Shown piece after piece: positions 45,433 through 54,299 of a stretch of DNA of 64,000 bases; position 1 is the first letter of the stretch; each line of letters begins with the position of its first letter. The notes beneath the pieces are model-generated. The model was not told the origin of the DNA, made no database searches, and saw nothing but the letters and a program-made list of their open reading frames with translations. This stretch comes from Paenibacillus lautus NBRC 15380 (lineage in GTDB: Bacteria > Bacillota > Bacilli > Paenibacillales > Paenibacillaceae), in contig NZ_BIMF01000002.1 of the NCBI RefSeq assembly GCF_004000945.1, positions 1 through 64,000 of the forward strand, written 5' to 3'. The translations under genes were made by a program, and so were the position numbers.

Positions 45433-46854
45433 TCAGCCCTTGTTCCAAGCCTTTTGCAGAAGCCGAATTCCTGATTCCATTTCAACTGCGTTCAAGCCTG
45501 CAAATCCCATGTATAACCTCGGGTACTGGTTAGCATCTTGCTGGTGGTTCATCCACATTTTTCGCAGGTCATATACGATAACCCCGACCTTCGCCGCCTC
45601 CTGAATCAATTCTTCCGAGGACACATCTTTTTTGACGGTCAGCTGAATGTGGAGTCCTGAATTCTGACCCGTAATTTCGACAAACCCGCCAAGATAAGCT
45701 TCGATCAACCCGATTAACTGATGATGTCTCTTCCTGTACAGATTACGCACTTTACGAATATGACGGTACCAGTGCCCCTGCTCAAAAAACGCAGTCATTG
45801 CCCACTGTTCCAAGCGTGAAGGGGCAAAGAACACTTCCTGACGCATGTGGGATATTTGATTCAGCAGCGCCGGCGGCAGAACGAGATAGTTCATTCGCAA
45901 TGTCGGAGTCAACACTTTCGAGAACGTGCCGGCATATATGACCCGACCGTTGTTATCCAATCCTTGCAAGGAAGGAATGGGTTTCCCCTGGTAACGAAAC
46001 TCGCCGTCATAATCATCCTCGATAATGTATGCGTTTTTGGCATGGGCCCATTCCAGTAATCGCTCCCGCTCCGGATATGGCATAATGCTTCCCGTCGGGA
46101 ATTGGTGAGAGGGCGTGACATATACAAGCTGTGCCTGGCTGCGCTCCAGCTGGTCAAGCGAGATTCCTTTATCATTAAGCGTTATCGGAAGTAAATGGCA
46201 GCCATTCAGCTGAAATTGATCTCGTACCAAGCTGTAACCCGGTTCCTCAACAGCGATATGTTTAATCCCTTGCAGCACTCTGGAAAGTAGCCCCATGCTA
46301 TAAGCTGTTCCGGCACCTATCACAATTTGCTCAGGTGTTGAATTAACCCCTCTGGAATTTCGCAAGTATTCGGAAACCACGGTGCGAAGCCCGTATTCAC
46401 CCTGCGGATCTCCATACATTCCAATTTCACTCACATGCTGTTCCAGCGCTTCCTTCAACATTTTATTCCAGGTTCGAAGCGGAAAAGACGCTTGATCTAA
46501 TCGAGTGGGATTAAAGTCAATAAAACCTGGATTCAAGCGCCCATAGGAATGCATGACAGACATCGTGGTTATAGAGGGAGTCTGCTGTTGATGGTGGTGT
46601 GATAGTTCCTGATATGGGTTCATGACATATAGCCCTGACCTCGGCTTGCTGGTCACATACCCTTCTGACGTTAACATTTGATAAGCTGTCTCTATCGGCG
46701 TTTTGCTTATATTGAGTTGAAGCTGGAGAGAACGAACGGAAGGCAATCGTTGTCCGTCGGGAATGGTGCCATTACGGATACCCTCACGAATTTGAAGATA
46801 TAACTGCTGGTATAACGGGAACTCGCTTTGCTCGGGTAAAAGAATATCAAACAA
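45433..46854 (-). CDS. MocR/PdxR family regulator (GntR HTH plus aminotransferase domain)
   Basis: A 473-residue PLP-dependent transcription factor. GntR helix-turn-helix at about 12-75 (PLYQQLYLQIREGIRNG, RLPSVRSLQLQLNISKTPIETAYQML), then an aminotransferase domain with VIGAGTAYSMGLLSRVL, TPSHQFPTGSIMP, EDDYDGEFRY and the Schiff-base Lys in AGTFSKVLTPTLRMNY. TTG 46854 has GAGGTGG six bases upstream. It is flanked by two copies of an AAACTGACC palindrome, one before the NAT gene and one before the divergent thioredoxin-like gene, so it probably controls both as well as itself. Confidence 0.9.
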   Translation of the reverse strand: MFDILLPEQSEFPLYQQLYLQIREGIRNGTIPDGQRLPSVRSLQLQLNISKTPIETAYQMLTSEGYVTSKPRSGLYVMNPYQELSHHHQQQTPSITTMSVMHSYGRLNPGFIDFNPTRLDQASFPLRTWNKMLKEALEQHVSEIGMYGDPQGEYGLRTVVSEYLRNSRGVNSTPEQIVIGAGTAYSMGLLSRVLQGIKHIAVEEPGYSLVRDQFQLNGCHLLPITLNDKGISLDQLERSQAQLVYVTPSHQFPTGSIMPYPERERLLEWAHAKNAYIIEDDYDGEFRYQGKPIPSLQGLDNNGRVIYAGTFSKVLTPTLRMNYLVLPPALLNQISHMRQEVFFAPSRLEQWAMTAFFEQGHWYRHIRKVRNLYRKRHHQLIGLIEAYLGGFVEITGQNSGLHIQLTVKKDVSSEELIQEAAKVGVIVYDLRKMWMNHQQDANQYPRLYMGFAGLNAVEMESGIRLLQKAWNKG

Positions 46855-47005
46855 TTTGGACCACCTCAGGCATTCTTAATAGCTGAATAGGAGATACGTT
46901 TACTGAATTATACAATAAATCAGGTCCAGGTTACGCGCATCCATTGTCACGAAACATTTCATTCGATAATACCACTTTTATAACATCTGACTTTGATAAA
47001 AAGAT

Positions 47006-47037
47006 TAAAACTGACCATTTCTGTATGGTCAGTTTTA
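47006..47037. promoter_or_regulatory. TAAAACTGACCAT palindrome between mocR and the thioredoxin-like gene
   Basis: TAAAACTGACCAT (47006-47018), TTCTGT, ATGGTCAGTTTTA (47025-47037): perfect 13-bp arms, centred about 80 bp before the thioredoxin-like ATG and 165 bp from the mocR start. Same core as 45367-45394. Confidence 0.65.
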
Positions 47038-47102
47038 TTTTAAGCTAACGATAGCTTGGATGTATATCCATATGAATCTGTTACGAAAGGACGTAGGATC
47101 CC

Positions 47103-47717
47103 ATGACTCATCCCATCCGTCTCCATCACAAAATCGGCCAAGGTTTAACGCCTCTCCAATTTATGGAGAATATGAAGATTCAAGAAATGAAATTGAGTTG
47201 CATCCCAAACACCAAGGAATTATGTAGACAAGTCTATGATCGCTTCCAATGGGAGAACGAAGACGCTGAGCGATTCTTCACTTCTGAGCTGCACATATTC
47301 AACCAACTGCACTGCCTTATTCTCTGTACGGATTGGTGTCCGGATGTCATATGGAATGTTCCTGTACTATTTAGAATATTGGAATATAGCCGTATGCCGA
47401 CCGAAGTGCTCATCATGGAAGATCATATGGAGACAATGGATCATTTTCTCACGGATGGCGGACGCGCACAGCCGATTGCACTCTTCCTTCATGCAAGCAC
47501 CGGAGAAGTATTCGGAACTTGGGGCGCTCGACCGGCATACATCCAAAACGTCATGGACGAGTTCAAAAGGGACCACCCCGATAAACAAGCTGCAGGATAT
47601 CAAGAACAACTGGACCAAACGTACAAGAAGATCGGCGAGCTCTACCATGACGGTAATGAGTATCAGAGAGTCATGATTCAGGAATTAAGGCAGCTATTTA
47701 CTTCTATTGCAGTATGA
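47103..47717 (+). CDS. Thioredoxin-family protein
   Basis: A 204-residue cytosolic protein of the thioredoxin-like branch seen next to MocR and NAT genes in Bacillota. CLILCTDWCPDVIWNVPVLFR (about 71-91) is the redox-site strand-helix; the two nearest Cys, 75 and 79, are three residues apart instead of the CxxC spacing, so classic dithiol chemistry is doubtful. ALFLHASTGEVFGTWGARPAYIQ gives the later strands. AGGA-type ribosome sites precede the ATG. Its promoter region carries the strong GGTCAG palindrome, so it is a likely MocR target. Confidence 0.78.
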   Translation: MTHPIRLHHKIGQGLTPLQFMENMKIQEMKLSCIPNTKELCRQVYDRFQWENEDAERFFTSELHIFNQLHCLILCTDWCPDVIWNVPVLFRILEYSRMPTEVLIMEDHMETMDHFLTDGGRAQPIALFLHASTGEVFGTWGARPAYIQNVMDEFKRDHPDKQAAGYQEQLDQTYKKIGELYHDGNEYQRVMIQELRQLFTSIAV

Positions 47718-47876
47718 AATAAATCACACTCCCGCTGCTTAAATCTTCCTGAATATGTTATCATTACTAACGAAGATGCATGAGGGAGTCACTGATCGAG
47801 CAGCAGCTTATTAGGGTAAATAGAAGGATAAACATTCACCAAATTTCATTAACTCAGTACAAGGAGAGAAACACTT

Positions 47877-48809
47877 ATGACAAAAAATGAAGTTCAGCGT
47901 CCGTCCCGCGTGGTGGTCATTGGTACAGGCGCTGTAGGAGCAACGACTGCGTACACCTTATTTTTACGTGAGAGAGTATCTGAACTGGTATTAATCGATG
48001 CGAACCATGACAAAGCTCTTGGCGAAGCCTTGGATATGAATCATGGTCTCCCCTTTGCCGGAGGCGTGAAGCTTTGGGCTGGAGATTACAGCGATTGCAA
48101 GGATGCAGACATCATTGTCATTGCCGCAGGCTCCAACCAAAGACCCGGCGAGACGCGAATTGACTTATTGAAGCGAAATACGGCGATATTTGACGAAATT
48201 ATCCAGAACATCGTGAAATACAATGATCACGGCATCATTCTCGTGGCCACGAATCCGGTTGATATTCTGTCTTACGTCACGTTGAAGAAAAGCGGCTTCC
48301 CGGTCAATCGCGTAATCGGTTCTGGTACCTTGCTGGATAGCGCCCGTTTCCGGTATTTGATCGGACAAAACAAAGGCATTAATCCGCGCAGCATTCACGC
48401 CCATATCGTCGGAGAACACGGCGATTCCGAGCTGCCGCTTTGGAGCATTGCCAACATCGCAGGGATCGGGATCGATCTGACAGACGGCGAAAAAGAGGAT
48501 ATTTTCGACCGCACCAAGAATGCGGCTTATGAAATCATTAACGCCAAGGGCTCCACTTCCTATGCGATCGCATTGGCGCTCGATCGGATCATCGTCTCCA
48601 TTTTGCAAAATGAAGGTTCCGTTCTCAATGTATCCACGCTGCTCACGGACTACCACGGTGTGTCCGATGTGTACTTAGGCGTACCATGTGTGGTTGATCG
48701 TACAGGGGTTCGGGAAATTCTGAATCTCGAGTTTAATGATGAGGAACTAACCCAATTCCATGCATCCGCCAACAAACTGAAAGAGCAGATTTCCAAAATT
48801 TACGAATAA
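47877..48809 (+). CDS. ldh: L-lactate dehydrogenase
   Basis: A 310-residue NAD-dependent enzyme interconverting pyruvate and L-lactate. GTGAVGATTAYTL is the NAD fold; Gln in GSNQRPGETR (about 88) is the lactate-dehydrogenase specificity residue, where malate dehydrogenases have Arg. SGTLLDSARFRYL holds the substrate Arg and IVGEHGDSELPLW the catalytic His. AAGGAG lies before the ATG. Monocistronic with a strong terminator. I found no clear Rex box upstream. Confidence 0.95.
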   Translation: MTKNEVQRPSRVVVIGTGAVGATTAYTLFLRERVSELVLIDANHDKALGEALDMNHGLPFAGGVKLWAGDYSDCKDADIIVIAAGSNQRPGETRIDLLKRNTAIFDEIIQNIVKYNDHGIILVATNPVDILSYVTLKKSGFPVNRVIGSGTLLDSARFRYLIGQNKGINPRSIHAHIVGEHGDSELPLWSIANIAGIGIDLTDGEKEDIFDRTKNAAYEIINAKGSTSYAIALALDRIIVSILQNEGSVLNVSTLLTDYHGVSDVYLGVPCVVDRTGVREILNLEFNDEELTQFHASANKLKEQISKIYE

Positions 48810-48816
48810 AACAAGG

Positions 48817-48857
48817 CAAGGCTTTCCGGATGAGCGATCCGGGAAGCCTTGTTCTTT
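48817..48857 (+). terminator. Terminator of ldh
   Basis: 15-bp stem CAAGGCTTTCCGGAT / ATCCGGGAAGCCTTG with a 5-nt loop, followed by TTCTTTT. Confidence 0.88.
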
Positions 48858-48895
48858 TGGCTAAGGCGTCGATGACGCGCGAAGAAGCGAGCGTA

Positions 48896-49483
48896 TCAGT
48901 TGGCGGTATAAATAGAAATTGCACTGTAAAGCAGAAGCAATCCCATCGATATATTAAACAGGCGCTCATACCGGGACAACAGATGCTGGAACAGCGAACC
49001 GAACAACGCCCAGGTCATATTGGCGCAAATGCCGACGATCGTGAGCAAGAACGAGTATGATAACAACTGCGCATGGGATGTAGAGATCGGCATGACGAAG
49101 GTCGATATGGCTGTAATCCCGTATAAAATAACCTTCGGATTCATGAACTGAAAGATGAATCCGAAGGAAAAGGTATTGAATCCACGCGCCTTATCATCTG
49201 CACGATGCGGCTTGCTCTGCATGATTTTAATGGCCAGATAGATCAGGTACAGGCATCCGATGATATTCATAACAAACCTGATCTTCGGGATGAATGGGGA
49301 TAATACCAGATTGAAATAGCTGGACAACAGCATAATGACCAAGCATCCAGCCGCTACACCTCCGATAAAGCGCAGCGTTTTTTTAAATCCGTGACTCCGT
49401 GCATAAGTCATCGAAATGATGTTGTTGGGGCCGGGCGTAAATGAAGCGACAATCGCATAGGTCAACAGCGGAACGATCAACAC
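48896..49483 (-). CDS. LysE family amino acid exporter
   Basis: About 195 residues, six transmembrane segments. LLTYAIVASFTPGPNNIISMTYARSHGFKKTL is the LysE/RhtB N-terminal signature, and FIFQFMNPKVILYGI the conserved mid-protein motif. It should export an amino acid or analogue. GTG 49483 has AAGGAGG six bases upstream; the longer reading from 49540 runs into the operator array. It is divergent from the XRE-cupin regulator with repeated GTTATA motifs between, so the regulator very likely controls it. Confidence 0.88.
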   Translation of the reverse strand: MLIVPLLTYAIVASFTPGPNNIISMTYARSHGFKKTLRFIGGVAAGCLVIMLLSSYFNLVLSPFIPKIRFVMNIIGCLYLIYLAIKIMQSKPHRADDKARGFNTFSFGFIFQFMNPKVILYGITAISTFVMPISTSHAQLLSYSFLLTIVGICANMTWALFGSLFQHLLSRYERLFNISMGLLLLYSAISIYTAN

Positions 49484-49500
49484 GCTCCCCCTCCTTTCTT

Positions 49501-49576
49501 GTATGTTATAATGAACAAAGTTGTACGTTATAGCGTTCATCCGTTATAATTATACATTATGTATGTTATAACGCAC
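49501..49576. repeat. Four GTTATA-core operator-like repeats between lysE-type and XRE-cupin genes
   Basis: Copies: GTATGTTATAATGAAC (49501-49516), GTACGTTATAGCGTTC (49523-49538), a weaker CCGTTATAATTATAC (49541-49555) and GTATGTTATAACGCAC (49561-49576). GTTATA cores start at 49505, 49527, 49543 and 49565, i.e. 22, 16 and 22 bp apart. The best copy has a palindromic GTTATAAC centre. They overlap the promoter-like TTGTAC/TATAAT pair. Confidence 0.75.
49521..49550 (+). promoter_or_regulatory. Putative promoter of the XRE-cupin gene
   Basis: TTGTAC (49521-49526), 18 bp, TATAAT (49545-49550), overlapped by the second and third operator-like repeats, which fits negative autoregulation. Confidence 0.5.
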
Positions 49577-49606
49577 AATATGTGCAGTATGGAGGTCGAT
49601 GATACA

Positions 49607-50161
49607 TTGAAGCCCATCAATATAATATTGGCGAATAACTTGAAGCTGCTAAGGGAGGAAAGGAAGCTAAGCCTGGATAAAGTCGCGGAGATGACTGGAA
49701 TCAGCAAGACGATGCTGGGGCAGATCGAACGCGGAGAATCGAGCCCCTCCATAACAACCGTATGGAAAATCGCGAACGGATTAAAGCTTTCTTTTACGTC
49801 ATTGATCAATGAGCCTCATTCCGAAACGGTCGTGGTATCTCAAGAAGAGATCCAAGCGCTGGTGGAGGATAACGGAAAAATTCGGATTTATCCTTATTTT
49901 CCCTATGAGGACGGACGACGCTTCGAGATGTATTCATTAGAAATGGAGCATGGCGGTTATTTAAGTGCAGAGGCTCACATCGAGGGGACGGAAGAGTTTA
50001 TTACTGTTTTCGAAGGAGAGCTTACCATTCGTGTCGATAACGAGGAATATACGGTGACACCAGGTAAATCCATTCGGTTTAAGGCCGATAAACCTCATGT
50101 TTACCATAACTCCGGCGCCTCCATGAACCGATTAAGCATGGTGATCCATTATTCCAAATAA
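49607..50161 (+). CDS. XRE-family regulator with C-terminal cupin domain
   Basis: About 184 residues. Helix-turn-helix at about 8-62 (LKLLREERKLSLDKVAEMTGISKTMLGQIERGESSPS), then a small-molecule-sensing cupin (about 110-182: HIEGTEEFITVFEGELTIRV, PGKSIRFKADKPHVYHNSG). Start uncertain: TTG 49607 has GGAGG eleven bases upstream, while ATG 49589 has no ribosome site in front. Members commonly repress a divergent amino-acid or amine exporter or catabolic gene and release on ligand binding. The neighbouring LysE gene and the operator array fit that. Confidence 0.85.
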   Translation: MKPINIILANNLKLLREERKLSLDKVAEMTGISKTMLGQIERGESSPSITTVWKIANGLKLSFTSLINEPHSETVVVSQEEIQALVEDNGKIRIYPYFPYEDGRRFEMYSLEMEHGGYLSAEAHIEGTEEFITVFEGELTIRVDNEEYTVTPGKSIRFKADKPHVYHNSGASMNRLSMVIHYSK

Positions 50162-50176
50162 CCAAGAGATTTGAAA

Positions 50177-50212
50177 AAGCAGCAGCCCCCTCCATAAGAG
50201 GGAACTGCTGCT
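50177..50212. terminator. Bidirectional terminator
   Basis: AAGCAGCAG ... CTGCTGCTT with inner CCCTC / GAGGG pairing; T-run on the minus strand. It lies between the converging XRE-cupin and ABC permease genes. Confidence 0.8.
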
Positions 50213-50230
50213 TCGTATATTGCTCCACGT

Positions 50231-51007
50231 TCAACGACGCAGTGAATTCGTACTAACCACTCCGTAACGGGACAACAGCTTGCGCCCGAGCAGTCCAACG
50301 ATACGGTCCGTTATGAACCCCATCAATCCCAGACAAATCAATCCGACAAAAATCCAATCCGTGCGGAAGAACAAACGTGAATTCCAGATCAGATACCCCA
50401 CGCCTTCATTGGACGCAATCATCTCTGCCCCGATAATCGCCATGAACGAGGTTCCCATGGCAAGCCGAATGCCGGTGAACATAAAAGGGACCGTTGCCGG
50501 AATGATGACATGCTGCACAATCTGGCACTCGGAAGCCCCCATGCTGCGGGCGGAGCGAATCTTATCCTCTTCTACGGATAGGACACCCGTCAACGTATTT
50601 AATACCACAATGAAGAAGGTTGCATACAGAATAAGCATCACTTTCGATGTTTCCCCGATGCCGAACCAGACCAGAAACAAGGTGATGAAGGCAATCGGCG
50701 GGATGAACCGGATGAAATTGAGGAAAGGTTCGGCGAAAGCGCGGATCGGCCCCACCTTTCCGATGATGAGCCCGGCCGGTATCGCAATCAGACTGCCAAG
50801 GGTCCAGCCGAGCAGCACCCGGTATGAACTGATCCCGATATACTGAATCAGGGTGCCGTCCGTCAACAATTCATATCCGCCCTTGGCGGTATAGATAGGA
50901 CCCGGCAAAATTTCAGGCCCATACGCAAGGGAAAGCAACTGCCAGACGCCAAGGCCGGCGATCCACAGCAGGATATGAAGCGACCATTTCTTAATTTTCT
51001 CGCTCAT
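50231..51007 (-). CDS. Sulfonate/taurine-type ABC transporter permease (SsuC-like)
   Basis: A 258-residue membrane protein with about six segments and the NitT/TauT permease signature (FIRFIPPIAFITLFLVWFGIGETSKVMLILYATFF; EAA loop ARSMGASECQIVQHVIIPATVPFMFTGIRLA). It forms the membrane channel for the sulfonate-like substrate captured by the lipoprotein encoded two genes upstream. GGAGG precedes the ATG. Last gene of the MarR-arylsulfotransferase-ABC unit. Confidence 0.88.
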   Translation of the reverse strand: MSEKIKKWSLHILLWIAGLGVWQLLSLAYGPEILPGPIYTAKGGYELLTDGTLIQYIGISSYRVLLGWTLGSLIAIPAGLIIGKVGPIRAFAEPFLNFIRFIPPIAFITLFLVWFGIGETSKVMLILYATFFIVVLNTLTGVLSVEEDKIRSARSMGASECQIVQHVIIPATVPFMFTGIRLAMGTSFMAIIGAEMIASNEGVGYLIWNSRLFFRTDWIFVGLICLGLMGFITDRIVGLLGRKLLSRYGVVSTNSLRR

Positions 51008-51018
51008 AGGTCTCCTCC

Positions 51019-51798
51019 CTACTCGTCAAAGTGCGATTGGATTTGGTTATACAGCGCATGAAAAGCCGGATCTGTTAAATCTCTCGGGTAAGCGAGTGGC
51101 ACCTCATAGATATCCGTTATTTTCGAGGAGGGTCCCGCTGACATGATGCCGATGCGTCCTCCCAGTAGAAGGGCTTCCTGAATATCGTGCGTCACGAAGA
51201 TGACGGTTTTGTCGGTGTCCTGCCATATGCGCACCAACTCCCTTTGCATGGTCCGCCTTGTCATCGCATCCAATGCGCCGAACGGTTCATCCATGAGCAA
51301 AATCGCGGGATCATTGGACAATACCCTTGCCAGCTGTACCCGTTGTTTCATGCCGCCTGACAGTTCGCGTGGATATTTGCTTTCATGCCCCGCAAGACCC
51401 ACTAGTGAAATAAACTGGTTGGATATGTCCTTTCGCTTCGCGGCAGGTATGCGTTTCATCCGAAGTCCAAATTCCACATTTTCTCTTACGGTTAGCCATG
51501 GGAACAGGGAGGAATCCGCTTGCTGGAATACAACGGCGCGATCCTGGCCCGGACGGTCCACCTCCTTCTCGCCTACTCTCACCTGCCCCGATGTCTTGGA
51601 TACAAAGCCGGCGATCAGACTAAGCAGCGTCGACTTACCGCACCCGCTTGGACCCAGAAGAACAAAGAACTCGCCGCCTTTTACCGCCAGATTGACGTCC
51701 TGGATAATATAGTGCAAGTCACCTGCAGAAGTTTGCTGTGCGTAACTTTTATTCAACTGTTCAATATGGATTTCATTCTGCCTTGACGCTGCTCTCAT
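51019..51798 (-). CDS. Sulfonate/taurine-type ABC transporter ATPase (SsuB-like)
   Basis: About 259 residues: Walker A GPSGCGKST, Q-loop VVFQQADSSLFPWLTV, signature LSGGMKQR, Walker B ILLMDEPFGALD, switch His in VIFVTHD. The FPWLTV text after the Q-loop is typical of nitrate/sulfonate/taurine importers. ATG 51798 has GAGGAG nine bases upstream; the first ATG at 51807 abuts it. Spaced 13 bp from the binding-protein stop and 11 bp from the permease start. Confidence 0.9.
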   Translation of the reverse strand: MRAASRQNEIHIEQLNKSYAQQTSAGDLHYIIQDVNLAVKGGEFFVLLGPSGCGKSTLLSLIAGFVSKTSGQVRVGEKEVDRPGQDRAVVFQQADSSLFPWLTVRENVEFGLRMKRIPAAKRKDISNQFISLVGLAGHESKYPRELSGGMKQRVQLARVLSNDPAILLMDEPFGALDAMTRRTMQRELVRIWQDTDKTVIFVTHDIQEALLLGGRIGIMSAGPSSKITDIYEVPLAYPRDLTDPAFHALYNQIQSHFDE

Positions 51799-51811
51799 CG
51801 TCTTCATCTCC

Positions 51812-52825
51812 TCACTTCAATTCAATGACTCGATCCGGAAATGCTTCTCTCACCAAATCCAGATTCAATTTCTCATTCAGTTCGAAATCCTTCTCGATGA
51901 TACCGTTATCCACCATATATTTCTTCTGTCCCTGTAATCCTTGGTAGGCTTTATCCGTAAAACCTATGTTCCATGGATTCTTCGGCAGATCCTTTAGGGT
52001 CGCTTCTCTCGGCTGCTTGACTTCTTCATACATTAGGTCCGCCGTTTCCTCCGGATGCGCCTGGGCATAAGCTGACGCTTCATCCAGCGCTTTCAGAAGC
52101 GCTACGAAACCTTTCTTGTTGCTGTTGATCAATTCATTCGAAGCGATCAATCCAGTACCCAGCCTTACCGGTGTCTTGGACATATCCGACAGTTCTTTGG
52201 CTTCGGTAAGCGCGCCGAACTTCTCGTTCAGCACTGCCCCATATACCCAGGCGGCGTCAATATCGCCTTTTTTGAGAGCCACAAACGCCTCGTCGAAACC
52301 TCCCTGTCCGATCAGTTCCACATCCGACAACGCAACTCCGCTTTCAGCCAAATAAACGTCCCATAGATAGGGGATGAACGTGCCTCTTGAGAAACTTAAC
52401 TTTTTACCCTTGAGATCAGCAGCGCTCCCGATTTCTTTACGTACGAACAGCTTCCATTCGCTCGCACTTACATCCGTTGCTGTACCTGATGAAGCGAAGA
52501 TGGAGTAATCGCCTTTGCTGACAGCGTTCAGGAGCGGGAAGTCCGCACCGAATGCAATGTCTACCTGTTTAATGAATAAGGAGTTCACGCCCTCAGCCGG
52601 TGTAGCGAAGTTTACCAATTCGGCATCAATTCCGTGTTTGTCAAAGAAACCTTTGCTTTTAGCCACACGAAACACGGTATTGGTGGAAATGTCCGCGATT
52701 TTCAGTTTGAGCCGATTCCCCTGCTGCTCGCCCGAGGCATTTCCACACCCGCTTAGCATACTCATGGTGAGAATCAGTGACAGAAACCGAAAACTCCATT
52801 GCTTCAAAGATTGGTTTCTACTCAT
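51812..52825 (-). CDS. Sulfonate/taurine-type ABC substrate-binding lipoprotein (SsuA-like)
   Basis: About 337 residues. Lipoprotein signal ending MLSGC (Cys27), then the SsuA/NMT1-like fold: NTVFRVAKSKGFFDKHGIDAELVNF, VDIAFGADFPLLNAV, LKGKKLSFSRGTFIPYLW and FVALKKGDIDAAWVYGA. It should capture an organosulfur anion outside the membrane. ATG 52825 has AAGGAAGG seven bases upstream and overlaps the 3' end of the arylsulfotransferase gene by 8 bp, so the two are translationally linked. Confidence 0.88.
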   Translation of the reverse strand: MSRNQSLKQWSFRFLSLILTMSMLSGCGNASGEQQGNRLKLKIADISTNTVFRVAKSKGFFDKHGIDAELVNFATPAEGVNSLFIKQVDIAFGADFPLLNAVSKGDYSIFASSGTATDVSASEWKLFVRKEIGSAADLKGKKLSFSRGTFIPYLWDVYLAESGVALSDVELIGQGGFDEAFVALKKGDIDAAWVYGAVLNEKFGALTEAKELSDMSKTPVRLGTGLIASNELINSNKKGFVALLKALDEASAYAQAHPEETADLMYEEVKQPREATLKDLPKNPWNIGFTDKAYQGLQGQKKYMVDNGIIEKDFELNEKLNLDLVREAFPDRVIELK

Positions 52826-54272
52826 CGCGATCCCTTCCTTTTTGCACAAGTTCATCCGTTCTGGCCACGCAAAGCGCGCCCTCTCCATATGAGATCGTGC
52901 CTTCTACTTCCACGCTCGTAACAGCACCTCTTTGTGCGGCCCCCGGCAGGCGGAAATCGGCAACATCAAGCGGAGCAATCTCCGTCTCAACAGGCAACGC
53001 AAGCTGAGGTACCCATTCATATGGAACCCGGTATGCGCGATAGACCATATTGGAGTTGCGGCTGTTTTTATAAGGCGAAATATATTCCCACACCAGCTCG
53101 AATTCTCGTGTCACTTCGAATATTCGCCCGTCAGCCCCCTCGGTGATCAAGGTGTTGCCATTAGGGAGCCGCTGAGCCGAGCTGATATATGGACTGTAAA
53201 AACGGTATGAGTCAAGCGGAGCCTGGAATCCGGCTTCCGTCGGCGTATATTGCCATTCAATCTCTAAAGTAACGGGGTTGATTTCCAGGATGCGCGAATG
53301 GTCACGCCGAGCTATTTTCAGACCATCTCCCGCTTCCGGATTCGGCTTTCCGTAACCGCCCCAGCCACCGTTATCAAAGATTAGAATGTTACCTTCGCCC
53401 GGAAGGCCCTGTGGAATGAGATGAGCATGATGCTGACCGATAATCCAGCCGATATGCTTTGTTTCCTCCGTGGAATAATCGGGGCCAAGCTTCCAGACGA
53501 TATCCCCGGTTTTTTTATCAATGATGGCAATAATATTCGTTTCCCTAGCATCCCAGATTATATTATCGGGATGGAAACGTTCGTCCCCCGCATCATAGAA
53601 TCGGTTAGGGCCGAGCACCGATGCCGAATTAATGTGCATCCAATCGCCCGCATGAGCGCCAAAGCCGCGCGTATTCGGATCGCGGGATAATGCGAGCTTC
53701 GCATCCTCATCAAATCCGAGTTCATCAAAGTGATCGCTGACGGCCCACTCCCACACGACATTCCCTTCCCAATCCACTTCGATAATCGTGTCGTCCAACA
53801 GCTCAATGTCGGATATCTCGGGACGTTTCACATTTTTGTGGGCCAGAATGAGCGTATGGCCCGAATCCACTTTCGGATCTTGCCCTGGAACATAATAACC
53901 GACGGGATTGCCTTCCCGCTGATAGTCATGATGCTGGCGTGCCATCCACTGCGGCGGATGTCCCGGATCCTCTATGTATTCATAACGGTCAAATTTCCAG
54001 ACGATATTGCCGTCCCAGTCGACCTGCACGAGATTGGTCTCATCCTGAAACCCGTATTTCGGATCGCGCTCTGACGTGCTGCCAAGCACGTAACCACCCG
54101 GAAACAGCTTGTTGGGAAAACCTCGAAGTCCTTTCCACAAATGAACCTCTTTCCCATTCATGTCGATGAGGAGAGCCCCTGTATCCGCTGCTTGATAAAT
54201 CGTGTAACCGCTCCAAGCCTTCTTTGGGTTATATACCGTTGTACCTGTTGGATAAATCGTCGGATGTCCCAT
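52818..54272 (-). CDS. Arylsulfotransferase (ASST) family protein
   Basis: About 484 residues with no signal peptide, so probably cytosolic, unlike the periplasmic ASST of enterobacteria. Six-bladed propeller repeats of the form DWDGNIVWKFD, DWEGNVVWEWA, DKKTGDIVWKLG, ITEGADGRIFEVT-EFELVWEY are visible. Candidate active-site His lie in GDWMHINSASVLG and IIGQHHAHLIPQ. The family moves sulfate between phenols without PAPS. ATG 54272 has AAAGGAAG eight bases upstream. It is embedded between a MarR regulator and a sulfonate-type importer. Function as true sulfotransferase, hydrolase or binding protein is open. Confidence 0.82.
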   Translation of the reverse strand: MGHPTIYPTGTTVYNPKKAWSGYTIYQAADTGALLIDMNGKEVHLWKGLRGFPNKLFPGGYVLGSTSERDPKYGFQDETNLVQVDWDGNIVWKFDRYEYIEDPGHPPQWMARQHHDYQREGNPVGYYVPGQDPKVDSGHTLILAHKNVKRPEISDIELLDDTIIEVDWEGNVVWEWAVSDHFDELGFDEDAKLALSRDPNTRGFGAHAGDWMHINSASVLGPNRFYDAGDERFHPDNIIWDARETNIIAIIDKKTGDIVWKLGPDYSTEETKHIGWIIGQHHAHLIPQGLPGEGNILIFDNGGWGGYGKPNPEAGDGLKIARRDHSRILEINPVTLEIEWQYTPTEAGFQAPLDSYRFYSPYISSAQRLPNGNTLITEGADGRIFEVTREFELVWEYISPYKNSRNSNMVYRAYRVPYEWVPQLALPVETEIAPLDVADFRLPGAAQRGAVTSVEVEGTISYGEGALCVARTDELVQKGRDRDE

Positions 54273-54286
54273 CGTCACAACTTCCT

Positions 54287-54298
54287 TTCAAATTTGAA
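54287..54298. promoter_or_regulatory. TTCAAATTTGAA palindrome
   Basis: Perfect 12-bp palindrome in the 27-bp gap between marR and the arylsulfotransferase gene. It might be a MarR operator or chance in AT-rich DNA. Confidence 0.3.
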
Positions 54299-54299
54299 T

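Noticed and set aside
47747-47876. Rex operator or riboswitch before ldh
   Set aside because: No TTGTGAAA/TTTCACAA-type palindrome and no riboswitch-like conserved core found in this leader by eye.
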